DNA of 64,000 nt from Lingula anatina (GCF_001039355.2 NW_019775946.1:241399-305398), one strand, 5' to 3'; counted from the stretch's first letter, positions 35,601 to 49,348 are shown. Translations and numbers: made by a program. The notes: generated by a model from the sequence alone, not told the origin.

Positions 35601-38600
35601 TATCTGTTATTGAAGTATAAAGACATTCAAGTTTTTTCAATAGATCAAATGTTAAAAACAAATGACTAAGAAAAGTAATCATAACAATCTTAATTACATT
35701 CAAGATCATAAATACATCCAGTGAATGCTCAAACATCTCTTAAAGATCTTCAAAACAGCCACTTCCAATACTGATCCCTTAGTAAATGTTTTTAAAATTA
35801 AAAGACTTTTTTGCCACTGTGTACTGTACTCACCTATGTAGGCCATTTGACAAGTGTCCTTGTAATCTTTCAGTATCTTTCCTATGAGATCCAAGAACTG
35901 GTCTCCATAGTCTGGCAGATCCTGCATCAGATGGTGAAGATCCTGGATACAGCTGTACACTGCCACAGTGCTCTGAAATTGTGGTAATATTTACAGTATA
36001 TATAGTCTATGACTCTTTATATAATGCTCTTTAATTGCTTGAAAGCTCTGAAATTGTGACAATGTTAGCAATATAGGTAAAATATACATCTATATTCAAC
36101 TCTGAATTTGTGGTAATGTTAACAGTTAAGGTAGTCTTTACATCTGTAATCAGCTCTGAAATCATGACATTGCTAACAGTATTGGACGTCTGTATATAAT
36201 AAGCTCTGAAATTGTGATGTTAACAGTGTAGATATGTTTTCTTCTACGATCAGCTGTATAATTAAGATGTTAAAATGTCATTTATGTAATCGCATGATAT
36301 ACGTTAGAAAAATTACACTTGTTGCCATGTGAAATACGTGACTGTCTTCAAATTGTCAGTTGTACTAATTTCAAGTGACATAACCTTCTAAGGTACAGTG
36401 TATGTGCAGCAGAAGCTACCACAATCATTTCAGATGATAAACCTTGAAATCTCAAAAATCTCCATTCACAAATAATTACCTGTAGCAGAGGCTTGGGAAC
36501 ATTTAGTTCTTTCTGAGTCTTCTGATCAGTAACAAACCGCATGGCATCAAAACCTGAAATCATATCCACTCTTTTGATATATGCAAAGCAGTAGTTTTAT
36601 ATATTTTATGTTGTTAATAGCAAAAGAGAAACAGTAAAATTCTATCCCCCACCCTCTCTATGTCTTTTTCTCACTTTTAAACTTTTCAAGGCAGCATAAT
36701 CTGACACTTACACTACAATCTAGCAAATGAACGGCTAGATATGGCCAAATAAATAGTCAACACAATTATTATACAACTCCTCATGAATTGCCTAAAACAC
36801 ATCACAGATGGGCTTTAATACCATGCAATTTTTTTTTCTTTATTGAAAATTTATGTACAAGGTTATCATAAACAACACTAACATGACATTCCCGGTACAT
36901 TTCCCCAAACTTAAAATTTGTAAATGATACGGAGCATATATGAAACAAAATAGCAAATATTACTGAACCAAATGAATAGTTATTTATTCAATCAAAAATG
37001 TATCAAGATAATGAAGAAAATATCTGGAAAAAAACATTAATAATCAAATGAAATCATCTGTAAAACTATGAAAATGTAAAAAATATTTGTCATAATATTA
37101 TCAATTTTCATTATTCACACCAATCCTTTGTAAATGATTTCGTTGCATGCTAAACAAGCAAGTAAATACCAATTTAAATTGGTAAAGTAAGCATCCTTTA
37201 GATTGGTTCATTTTTTACTCGACTACAAGCTTACAAACAGAGATGTTATTGAAACAGATGCAAATCCTACACTTCTAGGTTTTGAGGTAAAAGTACATAA
37301 TAGTTATATGATTTTTTTCATATCTGTAAAAGTGTAGGTTTATTCCAGTAACTAACCTCTAAAAATGAAGCTACTTAGGCTGGTTTTCATACATAAGTTA
37401 TTCAATCAGTGGACAAATTCAATTTTATAGCTGAAAACCAAGAACTTGCATGCTATAAGGCAAGCCAACTAACCTAAAGTATAACAGTTTAGAAAACTCT
37501 TATTCTGCAAACATGTCTCAATATATTAAATAAAAAACACATTGATAACACACAATGAAAACAGTAAGTTTCAGGCAAAGGATGAAGATATTAAAGAAAC
37601 AGACATTACAATCATGCCTTTACCCTTTCCCTCAGTTCCTATACAAGAGAAGGATAGAACATTACAAAACAAGTAAGAAACCCCATCAACATATTTGACA
37701 GAGAATTAGGGCACAATTTATTTTGAAGTCAGAAACCCAATTATCCAAAACTGAATGTGGAATGTCTTGAGCAAATGACTTGATAAAATACAAGAGATAA
37801 CCCACATTCTGAAATAACTAACTTTAGTTTCTAGGCTCAGTATATCAGTCAGTTACAGAAAGGGTTATGATACAGAAAAATATACAATACCTCCACCAAA
37901 ACATAATCTCTGAAGTGAAAAGTGTTAATTAGATGATTAAGATGATTATATAAAGCATGATATACATGCACCATTTACCTTTGGTTGCTGTGGCAATATC
38001 ACTCATGATATTGTAATGCACCTGTCCCAAAAATGTTTTCTTCACAAACTCTGTGATGAAAGATTGCAGTGGAGACGCACTGGAAATAATAAAAATTATT
38101 TTCTCAAATTCAAAGTATTCAAGACACTCATAAAACTAAAGTACGCCCAACAAGATCTTTTTTGTTCTGTTCAAATAATGACATAATATACACATTGGAA
38201 TATGATGATAGAGAAATAAACCTATATAATTTATACATTACTGTATTATTAAAATCCACACAAGTAAAAATTCTGAATGTATGATTATCAATCTTTTGGT
38301 TAACTAGAGAGGCACTCCGAGAGTGCAGACCACCACCAAGGCAGAGATATTTGATTATTATTGATTATTGATTGATAATTGATGCGGATCACCATCAAAA
38401 ACTACTCATCTCTTCCTTGGCCCACTTCTGGCAGTTCCTGAAAATTTCATCAAAATCGGCCCATGACTTTTTGAGTTATGTTGATGACAGACAAACAAAC
38501 AGACAAACAGGGGTGAAAATATAACCACCTTGGCGGAGGTAATAAAACATCGTTAGTCCAACCACCCTTGCATACACGCACACACATCTTACCCTGCCTG

Positions 38601-41600
38601 ACACCCAGTGGCAGCCTCAATCTCTTGTATGAATTGTTGTAGGGGATTGTAGATGGCTGAAATTATACAGAAAATACAGTGCTTCCAAATAAAACTAAAA
38701 ACATGATTTGTGGTGATTGTCAACTCTAAAAAATGCTAGAAAATATTTATCATGTTTAATAAAATGAAAGAGGAAATCATAATTTTGACATCTTACCTGT
38801 AATGTTGTTGGCTGTAGGCTTACAAACAAATGTCTGTTTATATGGAGCTCCCCTTGTTGGGCTACTGGGCATGGCCTCAACCTAAAAGTTGGAGTCAAAT
38901 TTCAACTTACCTGATAGATTACTATCATTCATAAGACTAAATTAGTAAATGTTAGTATTAAAATTTATTGATTTGTTTATTTAATATTAAATTTTTTATT
39001 TATTTATTTTTTTCATGGGAGTATTTTTTAATTATTATGACTAACAACTCACTGGGCCGTAAAAGTCCTGCTTCTGCTCTTCAAAGTAACTGTGCATGCT
39101 AATAGCATGAGAGGAAGCTTCAAATCTAAACAATGGAGCCTGAAATGAAAACAATATGATATCTTTTTAAGATTTGTATTGTTTGTTGTTGTTAAATAAT
39201 GAATACCAGTTCAAGATTAACATATATGTCCTTGCAAAACCAGTGCTGTTTTAATGATATATTACATTAAGCAATATTAAAATAGCCATTTCACATCCAT
39301 GTGGACCATTATAGTATTGCAAGAGCTCTAATACAGACTTCTCTATTTCTATATCCTGTCGATCGCACTGTCTATAGGCAAAAATCTAACGTTTTAAATC
39401 CATTTCTCAAGCAGGTAATGTAGTTCAAGAGATTGCAGTCTGCTTCGATTCATCAGCCTGATGGGAGACAGTGTTTAAATAATCTACTTACAGTCAAAGC
39501 TCAAAAGTTAATAAAAGGTCAGCGATACCTTCTTTGGTTTTGCAGTTCTCCTCCTGGCAAAATAAGATGCTATGTCCGTGTGCTCCTCAAAGCTGCTGGC
39601 TGTCTGCTGTTGCGTGGCTGCTGTGTTACGCATGTCCAGGTAGTCCCCAAGAAATATCTGAAGCTGAAAACAAATTATTTTCACTGTTAAAATGCGCAGT
39701 TAACATAACTGGATACTGGTCACTATTACATTATCAGTATTTGTGATTTATTACATACATATGTATTAGGTTGTTATTTCCAAAAATTTAAAAACTATTT
39801 TGTTACATACTTTGAAAATGCTTAAATCTGGATAACATTGAAATTGCATTGAATATGTGTAATTCTTTAAAAATTTGCATACTTTAGAAAAAGATGTTTT
39901 GGACTGATCGATCAACTTTTACTGTGAAAAAAAATTACAAAACTTCATTCCAAATATTTAAGATGACATCAAGGTAGACCACCTGTAAAGTTCTCAATAC
40001 GTTACTTACTGCTTCCTGTATTTTCCCCCACACTTCTACGATGCCATATAGTGTGATATCTGGTTCATCTGGAGAGGCAGATGTCTGAAAGAAATGGAAA
40101 AACATCTTTCATTCAAAAATGTTTTATACTGCTTTAAGGCAATACTAGTTGATGCACAGCAAGTCCAATAAGTTTAAGTAAATGTCTACTTTATGTTAAA
40201 TATCTAGCTATGCAAGCTTACGTAAAGGGCATTAAGAGTTACATACCACACAAACTTTCTTAAAATTTTACAAATTAACTAAACATCTACTTACTGTTGT
40301 TCTCTTGAGGTGTTGTAGCACCAACTGGTGAGTGTGAGCCACAGAGCGGAACTGTTTGATCACCAGCTCCAGAAGCTCCAGTAGATGGCGTGGTTGGTGC
40401 TGATTCAAGACATTCTCTCCTTGCTGGGATGCACTGAAATATTATGTGTTTCAAAAATTGCAAAATATAAAGTGACAGATAAGTAATACTTTTGCTCTCT
40501 AAATTTTTCTTTTTCACAATTTACAAATCCTGACATACATGCAAGTTGATCTCAGTTTGGTTTAATATACCCAACTTACAGTTTACTTTTGTACACTTAC
40601 TGTTGGCACAAACTTAAGTTATCAAACCTGTATCTTACATTTCAACAATTTGCTGAGCTGCTCTGTGAATCAGACCCAAAAGCTCTGGCTTCATTTTATG
40701 GCGTATAACCTACAAAATTAAAAGTAACTATGTTTTAATAAAACTAGTTAAACTAAAATACAATTTTCCTACACAAACATAAAAAAAATTCTAATATGAT
40801 TCTCCAAAAAGTATTATTCAAAATATCATTTACTGGAAAACAATTCCCAATTAAAAATTTTCCATCAATTTTACATTTTACCATGACTACAGTACTTTAC
40901 CTCCACTGCTGTTGACAGCCTCTTCAGTATGGCCAGAGATTCCACTAACACTCCAATAAAATGTGGTTGATCCTCCTCCGGGTCAACATCCAGCTCCTCC
41001 ACCACTAGGTGGGGCTCCTGTCTGCTGCTTGGCACCTGTAGCTCATTCTGACCTGTGAAATAGACTTGGAGATTAACCAAAACCTTGTTTTTTAACAACT
41101 TCACTATTTTTAAATAAACGTATATGCTCCTGATCAAACTGCAGTATGCTCAGAAAATTAAATATATATATTGCTCTGTAAGACATGCTGAAGCCATGTG
41201 TACATTTTTTGTTTAATTAACTCATGGAAATAATATTTGGAAAAAAACATGACACAGATAGCAAGACTTATGATTTCTTTTCTAATTATTTTGTGTCATA
41301 TTTTCACAACTTGTTGTCCAGATATCATACCTCCTGAGGACAACTTTCCGACGAGCGCTCGTTGTATGCCACCGCCATCTTTCTTGTCCCTCCTCCCAGA
41401 GCCTTGACGATTAAATTTGGCCTCAGTGGTCTTCACATAGATTTGTGTGTGAAGCTCATCAACAATTACTTCGAATAAGTGCTGGTAAGAATGGAACACA
41501 AGTGGTATAAATATATGTGAAAATTAAATTTATATTATCTCAAATTTAAATGTTATTTTTTTAAACAATTTAAATGTTATTATTTAAACAAAAACACAAA

Positions 41601-44600
41601 ATAACACTCACCTTTTTCTTTGAGATGAGATCTACCTTCAAGTCTCTCAATCCCTCAACTTCCACCAGGTCACCCTCCAGCAGGGACACTAGAAAACATA
41701 GGGACAAAAAGGTCTAAATCTATCCAACAAATGTAATATATTTGTTTCAATATCTTACAAATCTAATGTAACAAACTGTAAAAAAGTATTGTCAATTTTC
41801 CTATATGTAAATACATAAATGACTGATTTGCAAAATTCCATATTTTTTCACAATGCAGATTGATTTGAAATTAATTTTTTTATTCAAAAACTCACCAGCA
41901 TTTGTGATTAGTTCAGCTGCATGAAGGTAGTGCTTTTTCTCCATATATCCATTCAACTTTTCTGGTACTTCTTTGATATTTTCTCTGAAAAACAAACATC
42001 CAAAAATACTCAAAAATCATGCTCCTAATTCCTGGTATTTTAAATACACATTATCTTCTATGTATGAAACTTCATCACCCAATCGTAAAAGTTTACGTCT
42101 ACTTCACTTTTAGGACTCCTAAATTACATTTCCGTCAGTGAGGTTAAATCAGGGCTGCCTTAATACGACAAAGTCTGTCAATGAATGAAAAAAACACTGA
42201 GAACTTACATCCTTTCCATCATCTCCACCACAGTTCTCTGCTCCACTCCCTCAATCCACAACTTACGGAGCTCATCTCGTTTACAGTGCAGCAAGTTCTT
42301 ACATGACAGCAAGTTGTCTTTTACTTTGGCAATTCTGTCACGGGAGGCTGAATTAGAAATAATATATATTTTTTTCCATCACTATTCAAAACAATGCACT
42401 TCATAGCTACGGTAAAACCTGGAAAATGCACACTCTTTATACCTTTAAAAATACTGAAAAGAGGTATAAAGACCACTGAATATTACCTTGCACTCTGTCT
42501 GATATTGTGCTGAATGCCTTGATAATTGATGTCAAATCTTCATAGTTTTCTGAAAGAAAAAAACATTCAGTTCAAATTCAAATTTTAACTGTAAAATGAT
42601 TCAATCTTTCATCACTAATGAAGTTACTGGTATTACTATAATAACTAGAGGATCAGAGAGGCGATACCGCCTCCGAATATTGTACCACCAGCTGGAGCAA
42701 GCGCATTCGTATAGACTCCCACATATACAAAATAAGGAACACAGCCACCAGTCTTGTGCTTGACAAGCTGTAAAAATGCAATCAACAAGAATTTTCAAAA
42801 TATGCAAAAAATATATATATTACTAAAAATGGTACGATCAAAGTTAAGTTCATCGTAAGGTAGGTCAAAGGTCAATTCCAAGGTCACAGTAAATTGCCAG
42901 TATATGACTTCCTATTCAACTTCAATAGTAACTATGGGCCTATCTCTGCCAGGTTTGGAGTTAAAAGAGAAAGAAATTAACAGAGTTCAGTTCATGATAA
43001 TAAGTAGGTCAAAGGTCAATTTCAAGGTCACACTNAACTGTTAACATGCCTAAGAATTGAATCTGAGGAAACGTGAAAAATATGCTGAAAAGTGAAAAAA
43101 CAGCATAACTTCTACAATAATGGCCTGATCATGCTGATTTTCGAACTTGACCTGCGTTTTATGAATATTCATCAGCTCTGTAAATATAAAGCCAAAAAGT
43201 AAAACTGCCCTCCACTTATCGTGTTTACAAGGAAAGTGCACGGCGCCGGCATCGACATCGGCATCGCCATCGGCGACGACAGACGCAGGTGATGGCAATA
43301 TGTACAGACACATCTGTGTCTGTACATAAAAATTATTTTCTCAAATTCAAAGTATGCAAGACACTCATAAAACTAAAGTACGCCCAACAAGATCTTTCTT
43401 CTTACCCACATTTTGTTCTGTTCAAATAATGAAATAATATACACATTGGAATATGATGATAGAGAAATAAACCTATACAATTTATGCATTACTGTATTAT
43501 TAAAATCCACACAAGTAAAAATTCTGAATGTATGATACAAAAGATATGCATGTTTATGTATCAATCTTTTGGTTAACTAGAGAGGCACTCCGAGAGTGCA
43601 GACCACCACCAAGGCAGAGATTTTTGATTATTATTGATTATTGATTGATAATTGATGCGGATCACCATCAAAAACTACTCATCTCTTCCTTGGCCCACTT
43701 CTGGCAGTTCCTGAAAATTTCATCAAAATCGGCCCATGACTTTTTGAGTTATGTTGATGACAGACAAACAAACAGACAAACAGGGGTGAAAATATAACCA
43801 CCTTGGCGGAGGTAATAAAACATCGTTAGTCCAACCACCCTTGCATACACGCACACACATCTTACCCTGCCTGACACCCAGTGGCAGCCTCAATCTCTTG
43901 TATGAATTGTTGTAGGGGATTGTAGATGGCTGAAATTATACAGAAAATACAGTGCTTCCAAATAAAACTAAAAACATGATATGTGGTGATTGTCAACTCT
44001 AAAAAATGCTAGAAAATATTTATCATGTTTAATAAAATGAAAGAGGAAATCATAATTTTGACATCTTACCTGTAATGTTGTTGGCTGTAGGCTTACAAAC
44101 AAATGTCTGTTTATATGGAGCTCCCCTTGTTGGGCTACTGGGCATGGCCTCAACCTAAAAGTTGGAGTCAAATTTCAACTTACCTGATAGATTACTATCA
44201 TTCATAAGACTAAATTAGTAAATGTTAGTATTAAAATTTATTGATTTGTTTATTTAATATTAAATTTTTTTTATTTATTTTTTTCATGGGAGTATTTTTT
44301 ATGACTAACAACTCACTGGGCCGTAAAAGTCCTGCTTCTGCTCTTCAAAGTAACTGTGCATGCTAATAGCATGAGAGGAAGCTTCAAATCTAAACAATGG
44401 AGCCTGAAATGAAAACAATATGATATCTTTTTAAGATTTGTATTGTTTGTTGTTGTTAAATAATGAATACCAGTTCAAGATTAACATATATGTCCTTGCA
44501 AAACCAGTGCTGTTTTAATGATATATTACAGTTAGCAATATTAAAATAGCCATTTCACATCCATGTGGATCATTATAGTATTGCAAGAGCTCTAATACAG

Positions 44601-47600
44601 ACTTCTCTATTTCTATATCCTGTCGATCGCACTGTCTATAGGCAAAAACCTAACGTTTTAAATCCATTTCTCAAGCAGGTAATGTAGTTCAATTGCAGTC
44701 TGCTTCGATTCGTCAGCCTGATGGGAGACAGTGTTTAAATAATCTACTTACAGTCAAAGCTCAAAAGTTAATAAAAGGTTGACGCGATACCTTCTTTGGT
44801 TTGGCAGTTCTCCTCCTGGCAAAATAAGATGCTATGTCCGTGTGCTCCTCAAAGCTGCTGGCTGTCTGCTGTTGCGTGGCTGCTGTGTTACGCATGTCCA
44901 GGTAGTCCCCAAGAAATATCTGAAGCTGAAAACAAATTATTTTCACTGTTAAAATGCGCAGTTAACATAACTGGATACTGGTCACTATTACATTATCAGT
45001 ACTTGTGATTTATTACATACATATGTATTAGGTTGTTATTTCCAAAAATTTAAAAACTATTTTGTTACATACTTTGAAAATGCTTAAATCTGGATAACAT
45101 TGAAATTGCATTGAATATGTGTAATTCTTTAAAAATTTGCATTCTTTAGAAAAAGATGTTTTGGACTGATCGATCAACTTTTACTGTGAAAAAAAATTAC
45201 AAAACTTCATTCCAAATATTTAAGATGACATCAAGGTAGACCACCTGTAAAGTTCTCAATACATTACTTACTGCTTCCTGTATTTTCCCCCACACTTCTA
45301 CGATGCCATATAGTGTAATATCTGGTTCATCTGGAGAGGCAGATGTCTGAAAGAAATGGAGAAACATCTTTCATTCAAAAATGTTTTATACTGCTTTAAG
45401 GCAATACAAGTTGATGCACAGCAAGTCCAATAAGTTTAAGTAAATGTCTACTTTATGTTAAATATCTAGCTATGCAAGCTTACGTAAAGGGCATTAAGAG
45501 TTACATGCCACACAAACTTTCTTAAAATTTTACAAATTAACTAAACATCTACTTACTGTTGTTCTCTTGAGGTGTTGTAGCACCAACTGGTGAGTGTGAG
45601 CCACAGAGCGGAACTGTTTGATCACCAGCTCCAGAAGCTCCAGTAGATGGCGTGGTTGATGCTGATTCAAGACATTCTCTCCTTGCTGGGATGCACTGAA
45701 ATATTATGTGTTTCAAAAATTGCAAAATATAAAGTGACAGATAAATAATACTTTTGCTCTCTAAATTTTTCTTTTTCACAATTTACAAATCCTGACATAT
45801 ATGCAAGTTGATCTCAGTTTGGTTTAATATACCCAACTTACAGTTTACTTTTGTACACTTACTGTTGGCACAAACTTAAGTTATCAAACCTGTATCTTAC
45901 ATTTCAACAATTTGCTGAGCAGCTCTGTGAATCAGACCCAAAAGCTCTGGCTTCATTCTATGGCGTATAACCTACAAAATTAAAAGTAACTATGTTTTAA
46001 TAAAACTCGTTAAAATAAAATACAATTTTCCTACACAAACATAAAAAAAATTCTAATATGATTCTCCAAAAAGTATTATTCAAAATATCATTTACTGGAA
46101 AACAATTCCCAATTAAAAATTTTCCATCAATTTTACATTTTACCATGACTACTTTACCTCCACTGCTGTTGACAGCCTCTTCAGTATGGCCAGAGATTCC
46201 ACTAACACTCCAATAAAATGTGGTTGGTCCTCCTCCGGGTCAACATCCAGCTCCTCCACCACTAGGTGGGGCTCCTGTCTGCTGCTTGGCACCTGTAGCT
46301 CATTCTGACCTGTGAAATAGACTTGGAGATTAACCAAAACCTTGTTTTTTAACAACTTCACGATTTTTAAATAAACGTATATGCTCCTGATCAAACTGCA
46401 GTCACCCTGAGCTTCATAGATAGGCTATAGTGAAGAGGTTAGTGGCAAGTTATCTCTGAAACTCAGGGTGACTGCAGTATGCTCAGACAATTAAATATAT
46501 ATATGGCACTGTAAGACATGCTGAAGCCATGTGTACATTTTTTGTTTAATTAACTCATGGAAATAATATTTGGAAAACAACATGACACAGATAGCAAGAC
46601 TTATGATTTCTTTTCTAATTATTTTGTGTCATATTTTCACAACTTGTTGTCCAGATATCATACCTCCTGAGGACAACTTTCCGACGAGCGCTCGTTGTAT
46701 GCCACCGCCATCTTTCTTGTCCCTCCTCCCAGAGCCTTGACGATTAAATTTGGCCTCAGTGGTCTTCACATAGATTTGTGTGTGAAGCTCATCAACAATT
46801 ACTTCGAATAAGTGCTGGTAAGAATGGAACACAAGTGGTATAAATATATGTGAAAATTAAATTTATATTATCTCAAATTTAAATGTTATTTTTTTAAACA
46901 ATTTAAATGTTATTATTTAAACAAAAACACAAAATAACACTCACCTTTTTCTTTGAGATGAGATCTACCTTCAAGTCTCTCAATCCCTCAACTTCCACCA
47001 GGTCACCCTCCAGCAGGGACACTAGAAAACATAGGGACAAAAAGGTCTAAATCTATCCAACAAATGTAATATATTTGTTTCAATATCTTACAAATCTAAT
47101 GTANAACACATGTTAGGCGAAAATTGCGGCTTATCTTGCGTAACACTTCCGGTAAAATGCAATACTTCCGGTAAGATGGACGTTTTGGCAGATGCCCCTA
47201 ACAATCCGACGATATCAAAGGTTTCCATTTGCTGTATTTTAATCAATTCGACCAAACTGACATTTCCATGAAATTAATTAATTAATCTTGGTCGAATTGT
47301 TTGGCATATTACCGTAACAAACTGTAAAAAAGTATTGTCAATTTTCCTATATGTAAATACATAAATGACTGATTTGCAAAATTCCATATTTTTTCACAAT
47401 GCAGATTGATTTGAAATTAATTTTTTTATTCAAAAACTCACCAGCATTTGTGATTAGTTCAGCTGCATGAAGGTAGTGCTTTTTCTCCATATATCCATTC
47501 AACTTTTCTGGTACTTCTTTGATATTTTCTCTGAAAAACAAACATCCAAAAATACTCAAAAATCATGCTCCTAATTCCTGGTATTTTAAATACCCATTAT

Positions 47601-49348
47601 CTTCTATGTATGAAACTTCATCACCCAATCGTAAAAGTTTACGTCTACTTCACTTTTAGGACTCCTAAATTACATTTCCGTCAGTGAGGTTAAATCAGGG
47701 CTGCCTTAACACGACAAAGTCTGTCAATGAATGAAAAAAACACTGAGAACTTACATCCTTTCCATCATCTCCACCACAGTTCTCTGCTCCACTCCCTCAA
47801 TCCACAACTTACGGAGCTCATCTCGTTTACAGTGCAGCAAGTTCTTACATGACAGCAAGTTGTCTTTTACTTTGGCAATTCTGTCACGGGAGGCTGAATT
47901 AGAAATAATATATATTTTTTTCCATCACTTTTCAAAACAATGCACTTCACAGCTACGGTAAAATCTGGAAAATGCACACTCTTTATACCTTTAAAAATAC
48001 TGAAAAGAGGTATAAAGACCACTGAATATTACCTTGCACTCTGTCTGATATTGTGCTGAATGCCTTGATAATTGATGTCAAATCTTCATAGTTTTCTGAA
48101 AGAAAAAAACATTCAGTTCAAATTCAAATTTTAACTGTAAAATGATTCAATCTTTCATCACTAATGAAGTTACTGGTATTACTATAATAATTAAGCTATT
48201 AAATTCTAAATTGCTGTGTTAAATCTCCTATTTTCTAAAATTAAAATGACTTGATATTACCTGCTACAAGATTGTCTAGCCTTCTATCACTTTCTCTAAA
48301 TTCTTTTTCCACTCTTTGCTTTTCTTTCTCCCTCTGTTCCAGACTTGAGCTAAGAAAAAAGATTTTCATTCTGTAACATATATTTGACCATATCCTCTGT
48401 ATGATATATCTGTAACAAATCTAATTTAGCAAAGATATATCTGTAACAAATCTAATTTAGCAAATAGCTACAAAATCACTTATGTTAATTGTTGGTAAAA
48501 CTGCAGATATATTATGTAAACATCTTTATGGTTCAAAAGAAAGGCATATAATGCATTTAAACAACACATCTGAAAAACATGTACAGTACATATCACTCAC
48601 CTTGATGACAAAGCTCTAATTACGGACATAAGGAGCCCAGACTGAAAAGGTAATGGTAAAACTTTGTATCACAGTAACCCACGCACAATCAGATAAACAT
48701 ATTTTTTCAACAAATAACACACATAAATAATTACAACTCCCTTTATCATATGTTACAACTCAGACATACAACTATACTATTCAACATCAAACAAGCAAAA
48801 ATAAACAACATCAGTCTTGAAGGTTCCTAGGCGTCAGTTTTAATAAATTAGTATCGATTTTTTTTGGTAGTTTAGCTGTCAACTGCTGTGTAAATGTGTC
48901 ATAATAATATGGTTCAAGGAAAGAAAAAAGCCAACATTCAATTACACTTGTATTATTGTACTGACGTGTGGGCGTGGACTGGTTAAATCGGTGCTAGGTT
49001 AATGCAGTTAGTTCAACTCACTGGCAACGCAAACGCACATGCCTACATCTATAAATGAGCACAACTCCATAAAGATAAAACTCGAGTTACTGATTCAGCA
49101 AGCAAGGCCTTCGAGGATTTTTTAACGCCAACAAAATCAAAACATTGAAAATGAATTTTATATGGGAACCGGGCTTTGGAACTTTTAAGTCGCAGCTTTT
49201 GACGATGCACACAATAATTATAAATATAAATTGTAATACCAGGTCCAGCACCATCTCTTGATGTTTTTACAGGCGCCTGTTTGTGAGAAAAACGTGGTAA
49301 ACTTACAGTTTCCTTGCGGCCTCGGCTTCCCCTTTCTTCGGCCATCAT
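32642..49348 (-). CDS. EXOC4: Exocyst complex component 4 (Sec8), 936 aa when each exon is used once
   Basis: Sec8 is a subunit of the exocyst, which tethers secretory vesicles to the plasma membrane. Exons in 5'-3' order: 49348-49307, 48641-48601, 48349-48261; then the 13-exon block, present twice; then 38079-37979, 36553-36480, 35972-35834, 35603-35522, 35249-35039, 34844-34773, 34574-34546, 34268-34154, 33759-33641, 33412-33317, 33062-32951 and 32803-32642 (stop TAG). Phases match at every junction and the total is 2,811 nt. Diagnostic stretches: [73 protein letters not shown] and [17 protein letters not shown]. Human Sec8 has 974 residues. The second ATG (49345) has the better initiation context. 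The gene converges on the TNIP-like gene. Confidence 0.92.
38092..42645 (-). repeat. EXOC4: Duplicated EXOC4 block, copy A (13 exons)
   Basis: Holds exons 42549-42487, 42347-42209, 41984-41896, 41688-41612, 41481-41331, 41052-40901, 40709-40639, 40433-40295, 40084-40010, 39663-39529, 39139-39053, 38881-38797 and 38656-38593. All are intact, with consensus splice sites. Together they are 1,327 nt, not a multiple of three. The copy differs from 43326-48188 by scattered substitutions and small indels. It joins correctly to the downstream exon 38079-37979. Confidence 0.9.
38298..38545. mobile_element. Dispersed repeat in copy A
   Basis: Begins AACTAGAGAGGCACTCCGAG and ends near ACCACCTTGGCGGAGGTAAT, with a GACAGACAAACAAACAGACA stretch inside. 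From memory, sequences of this kind are common in marine invertebrate genomes. The same element sits at the same place in copy B, so it predates the duplication. No coding capacity. Confidence 0.5.
42646..43325. mobile_element. Spacer between the EXOC4 block copies, probably transposon-derived
   Basis: 680 bp absent from both copies. It contains two direct copies of TAGGTCAAAGGTCAATTNCAAGGTCACANT (near 42861 and 43005, written here in part), a GC-rich GGCATCGCCATCGGCGACGA stretch and an N at 43035. Its start (CTAGAGGATCAGAGAGGCG) resembles the start of the dispersed repeat at 38.3 kb. No coding exon. Confidence 0.4.
43573..43818. mobile_element. Dispersed repeat in copy B
   Basis: Counterpart of the 38.3-kb element, nearly identical and at the same position relative to the EXOC4 exons. 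Confidence 0.5.
46403..46470. mobile_element. 68-bp hAT-type MITE, present in copy B only
   Basis: Flanked by an 8-bp duplication ACTGCAGT (46395-46402 and 46471-46478); copy A has a single ACTGCAGT at the empty site. Terminal inverted repeats start CACCCTGAG on each strand and match at about 18 of 20 positions. An 8-bp target duplication with CA-starting ends fits hAT elements. It lies in an intron of EXOC4. Confidence 0.85.
47104..47316. mobile_element. 213-bp insertion in copy B next to an N
   Basis: Absent at the matching place in copy A (after 41770). It is flanked by GTA on both sides and starts at the N. It contains CTTCCGGTAA twice and an inverted pair CAATTCGACCAA (47244-47255) / TTGGTCGAATTG (47288-47299). 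Probably a MITE, possibly incomplete at the N. Confidence 0.5.

Larger units (their letters stand above)
43326..48188 (-). repeat. EXOC4: Duplicated EXOC4 block, copy B (13 exons)
   Basis: Holds the same 13 exons: 48095-48033, 47893-47755, 47530-47442, 47021-46945, 46814-46664, 46309-46158, 45971-45901, 45695-45557, 45346-45272, 44925-44791, 44403-44317, 44154-44070 and 43929-43866. It joins correctly to the upstream exons 48349-48261 and beyond. Splicing its last exon (phase 2) to copy A's first exon (phase 1) gives a TGA within four codons. Exonic differences from copy A that I noticed are mainly silent; one changes Lys to Arg (in exon 45971-45901). Compared with copy A it carries two insertions, of 76 and 213 bp. 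Confidence 0.9.

Noticed and set aside
38998-39140. Possible second gene inside EXOC4 introns from plus-strand frames such as 39433-39746
   Set aside because: These frames overlap EXOC4 exons on the opposite strand and have no features of their own.
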